This document shows positions 37,171 through 37,709 of a stretch of DNA of 37,709 nt, piece by piece. The number at the start of each line of letters is the position of its first letter. The stretch's first letter is position 1. The stretch comes from a virus. Under the pieces are notes generated by a model, which saw nothing but the letters and a program-made list of their open reading frames with translations, had not been told where the DNA came from and did no database searches. The stretch covers positions 1-37,709 of IMG/VR virus record IMGVR_UViG_3300038470_000052. One strand, given 5' to 3'. Made by a program: the position numbers and the translations under genes.

Positions 37171-37709
37171 TTATTCGTGATAAAAAAAACCAACATTCCC
37201 CTGGAATTTAGCAGCATTCCACCAATCGTCATCAATAAGTCTATAGTTATAATGCCCTGCCTGTGAAATATCAAACCCGCCTGGATTGATTGGCGATAGG
37301 TTGTAAAAATACAAACTAATGTGTCCTGATTTATTCCCTTTGAATCCAGGATATTTTTTTGTATCGCGGAATTTGTTTGCTGCTGAAATCACACATAACG
37401 CATGTTCTTTGGCTTTTGCTTTTAATTCATCCAGATTTTTAGCTTTCTTCCAGCCGAACAACGCAGAATACGGACTATTTAACCAATCATACAACCCATT
37501 AGCTGACACGTCACAAATAGTTTTTCCTGGAATAAAAAGCCATTCCTTCACATCGGTTTTTTCGTAGATTTCAATTGTTGCTTTTTCCCACCAAACTTTG
37601 GGCAGATAGATTTTAAACAATCCGCAAAAATCGGTTGCATACCCATTACAAAAGGTATTGTAGCTAATTTTTTTTTCAGCATTCGCATCATGCCGCTGGT
37701 ACCGGGGGG
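37171..37709 (-). CDS. NlpC/P60-like peptidase (candidate endolysin), C-terminal part across the contig cut
   Basis: This is the second part of the 230-residue protein that starts at 281 on the other side of the cut (37583-37709 repeats 1-127). After the Cys72 motif come LPKVWWEKA, DVSANGLYDWLNSPYSALFG, the helix KAKEHALCVISAA, then GNKSGHISLYF (His181) and SQAGHYNYR (Gln201). The order Cys motif, A-N-x-LYDWL, GHIx-V/L, QAG-x-N is that of a group of papain-like peptidoglycan peptidases. A conventional endolysin is not seen elsewhere, so this is the best lysis enzyme candidate. It lacks a signal peptide and cell-wall-binding domain, so a holin or spanin partner would be needed. Confidence 0.6.
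   Translation of the reverse strand, partial: PRYQRHDANAEKKISYNTFCNGYATDFCGLFKIYLPKVWWEKATIEIYEKTDVKEWLFIPGKTICDVSANGLYDWLNSPYSALFGWKKAKNLDELKAKAKEHALCVISAANKFRDTKKYPGFKGNKSGHISLYFYNLSPINPGGFDISQAGHYNYRLIDDDWWNAAKFQGNVGFFYHE
37583..37709. repeat. Terminal direct repeat, copy 2 (assembly overlap)
   Basis: Identical to bases 1-127. Together with the gene reading through the join, this shows the sequence is circular, about 37,582 bp after removing one copy. Confidence 0.95.

Overview
The window is one complete, circularly closed genome of a tailed phage or prophage (siphovirus type, HK97-like capsid). The first 127 bases (1-127) are repeated exactly at 37583-37709, as expected when a circular molecule is assembled and cut at an arbitrary point, so the true length is about 37,582 bp. 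One gene runs across the cut: its start is at 281 on the minus strand and its end at 37171. Nearly every gene has a strong GGAGG-type ribosome binding site and promoters are close to the sigma-70 consensus. YopX-, YqaJ/RecT- and Cse60-like proteins hint at a Firmicutes-related host, but the host cannot be fixed from sequence alone.

Layout. (1) A minus-strand accessory and putative lysis operon runs from about 2880 down through the contig cut to 35347. It holds small cysteine-rich proteins, a strange tRNA-like gene, a Cse60-like protein, a NlpC/P60-like peptidase (candidate endolysin), a membrane coiled-coil locus with two overlapping frames (candidate spanin) and YopX. (2) A compact control region at 2880-3610 has two divergent paralogous small DNA-binding proteins, both apparently leaderless, and three copies of a 13-bp operator. 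(3) A plus-strand recombination operon (3607-8637) has a YqaJ exonuclease, RecT, a VRR-NUC-like nuclease and an SF2 helicase. (4) A minus-strand late operon (25654 down to 8695) has terminase, portal-MuF, protease, capsid, connectors, tail tube, tail chaperones with a -1 frameshift, tape measure and tail tip/receptor-binding protein, plus a PAPS-reductase-like gene embedded among the tail genes. It is preceded by a strong promoter and then a terminator, suggesting antitermination or attenuation. (5) A second minus-strand unit (28490 down to 25758) holds a membrane protein, two Cys-rich proteins and a DUF115/MptE-like protein. (6) A plus-strand replication operon (28973-35333) has a Fis-type HTH protein, a toprim/SF3-like primase-helicase, several tiny zinc-finger-like proteins, an XRE regulator, and a three-gene overlapping set of radical SAM (DUF5131-like), MmcB-like nuclease and DNA methyltransferase.

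How it may work together. The paired repressors at 3.2 kb probably act through the 13-bp operator (TAYTACCRWTTGA). It occurs in promoters of the accessory/lysis, regulator, recombination and replication units, and so forms a small lambda-like switch of unfamiliar protein type. Between the HTH gene and the Cys-rich gene at 29464 lies a self-contained promoter, structured RNA and terminator (29275-29446) whose two longest helices interleave as a pseudoknot; this is the best candidate for an undescribed element. I recognise no integrase, excisionase, partition or DNA polymerase gene.
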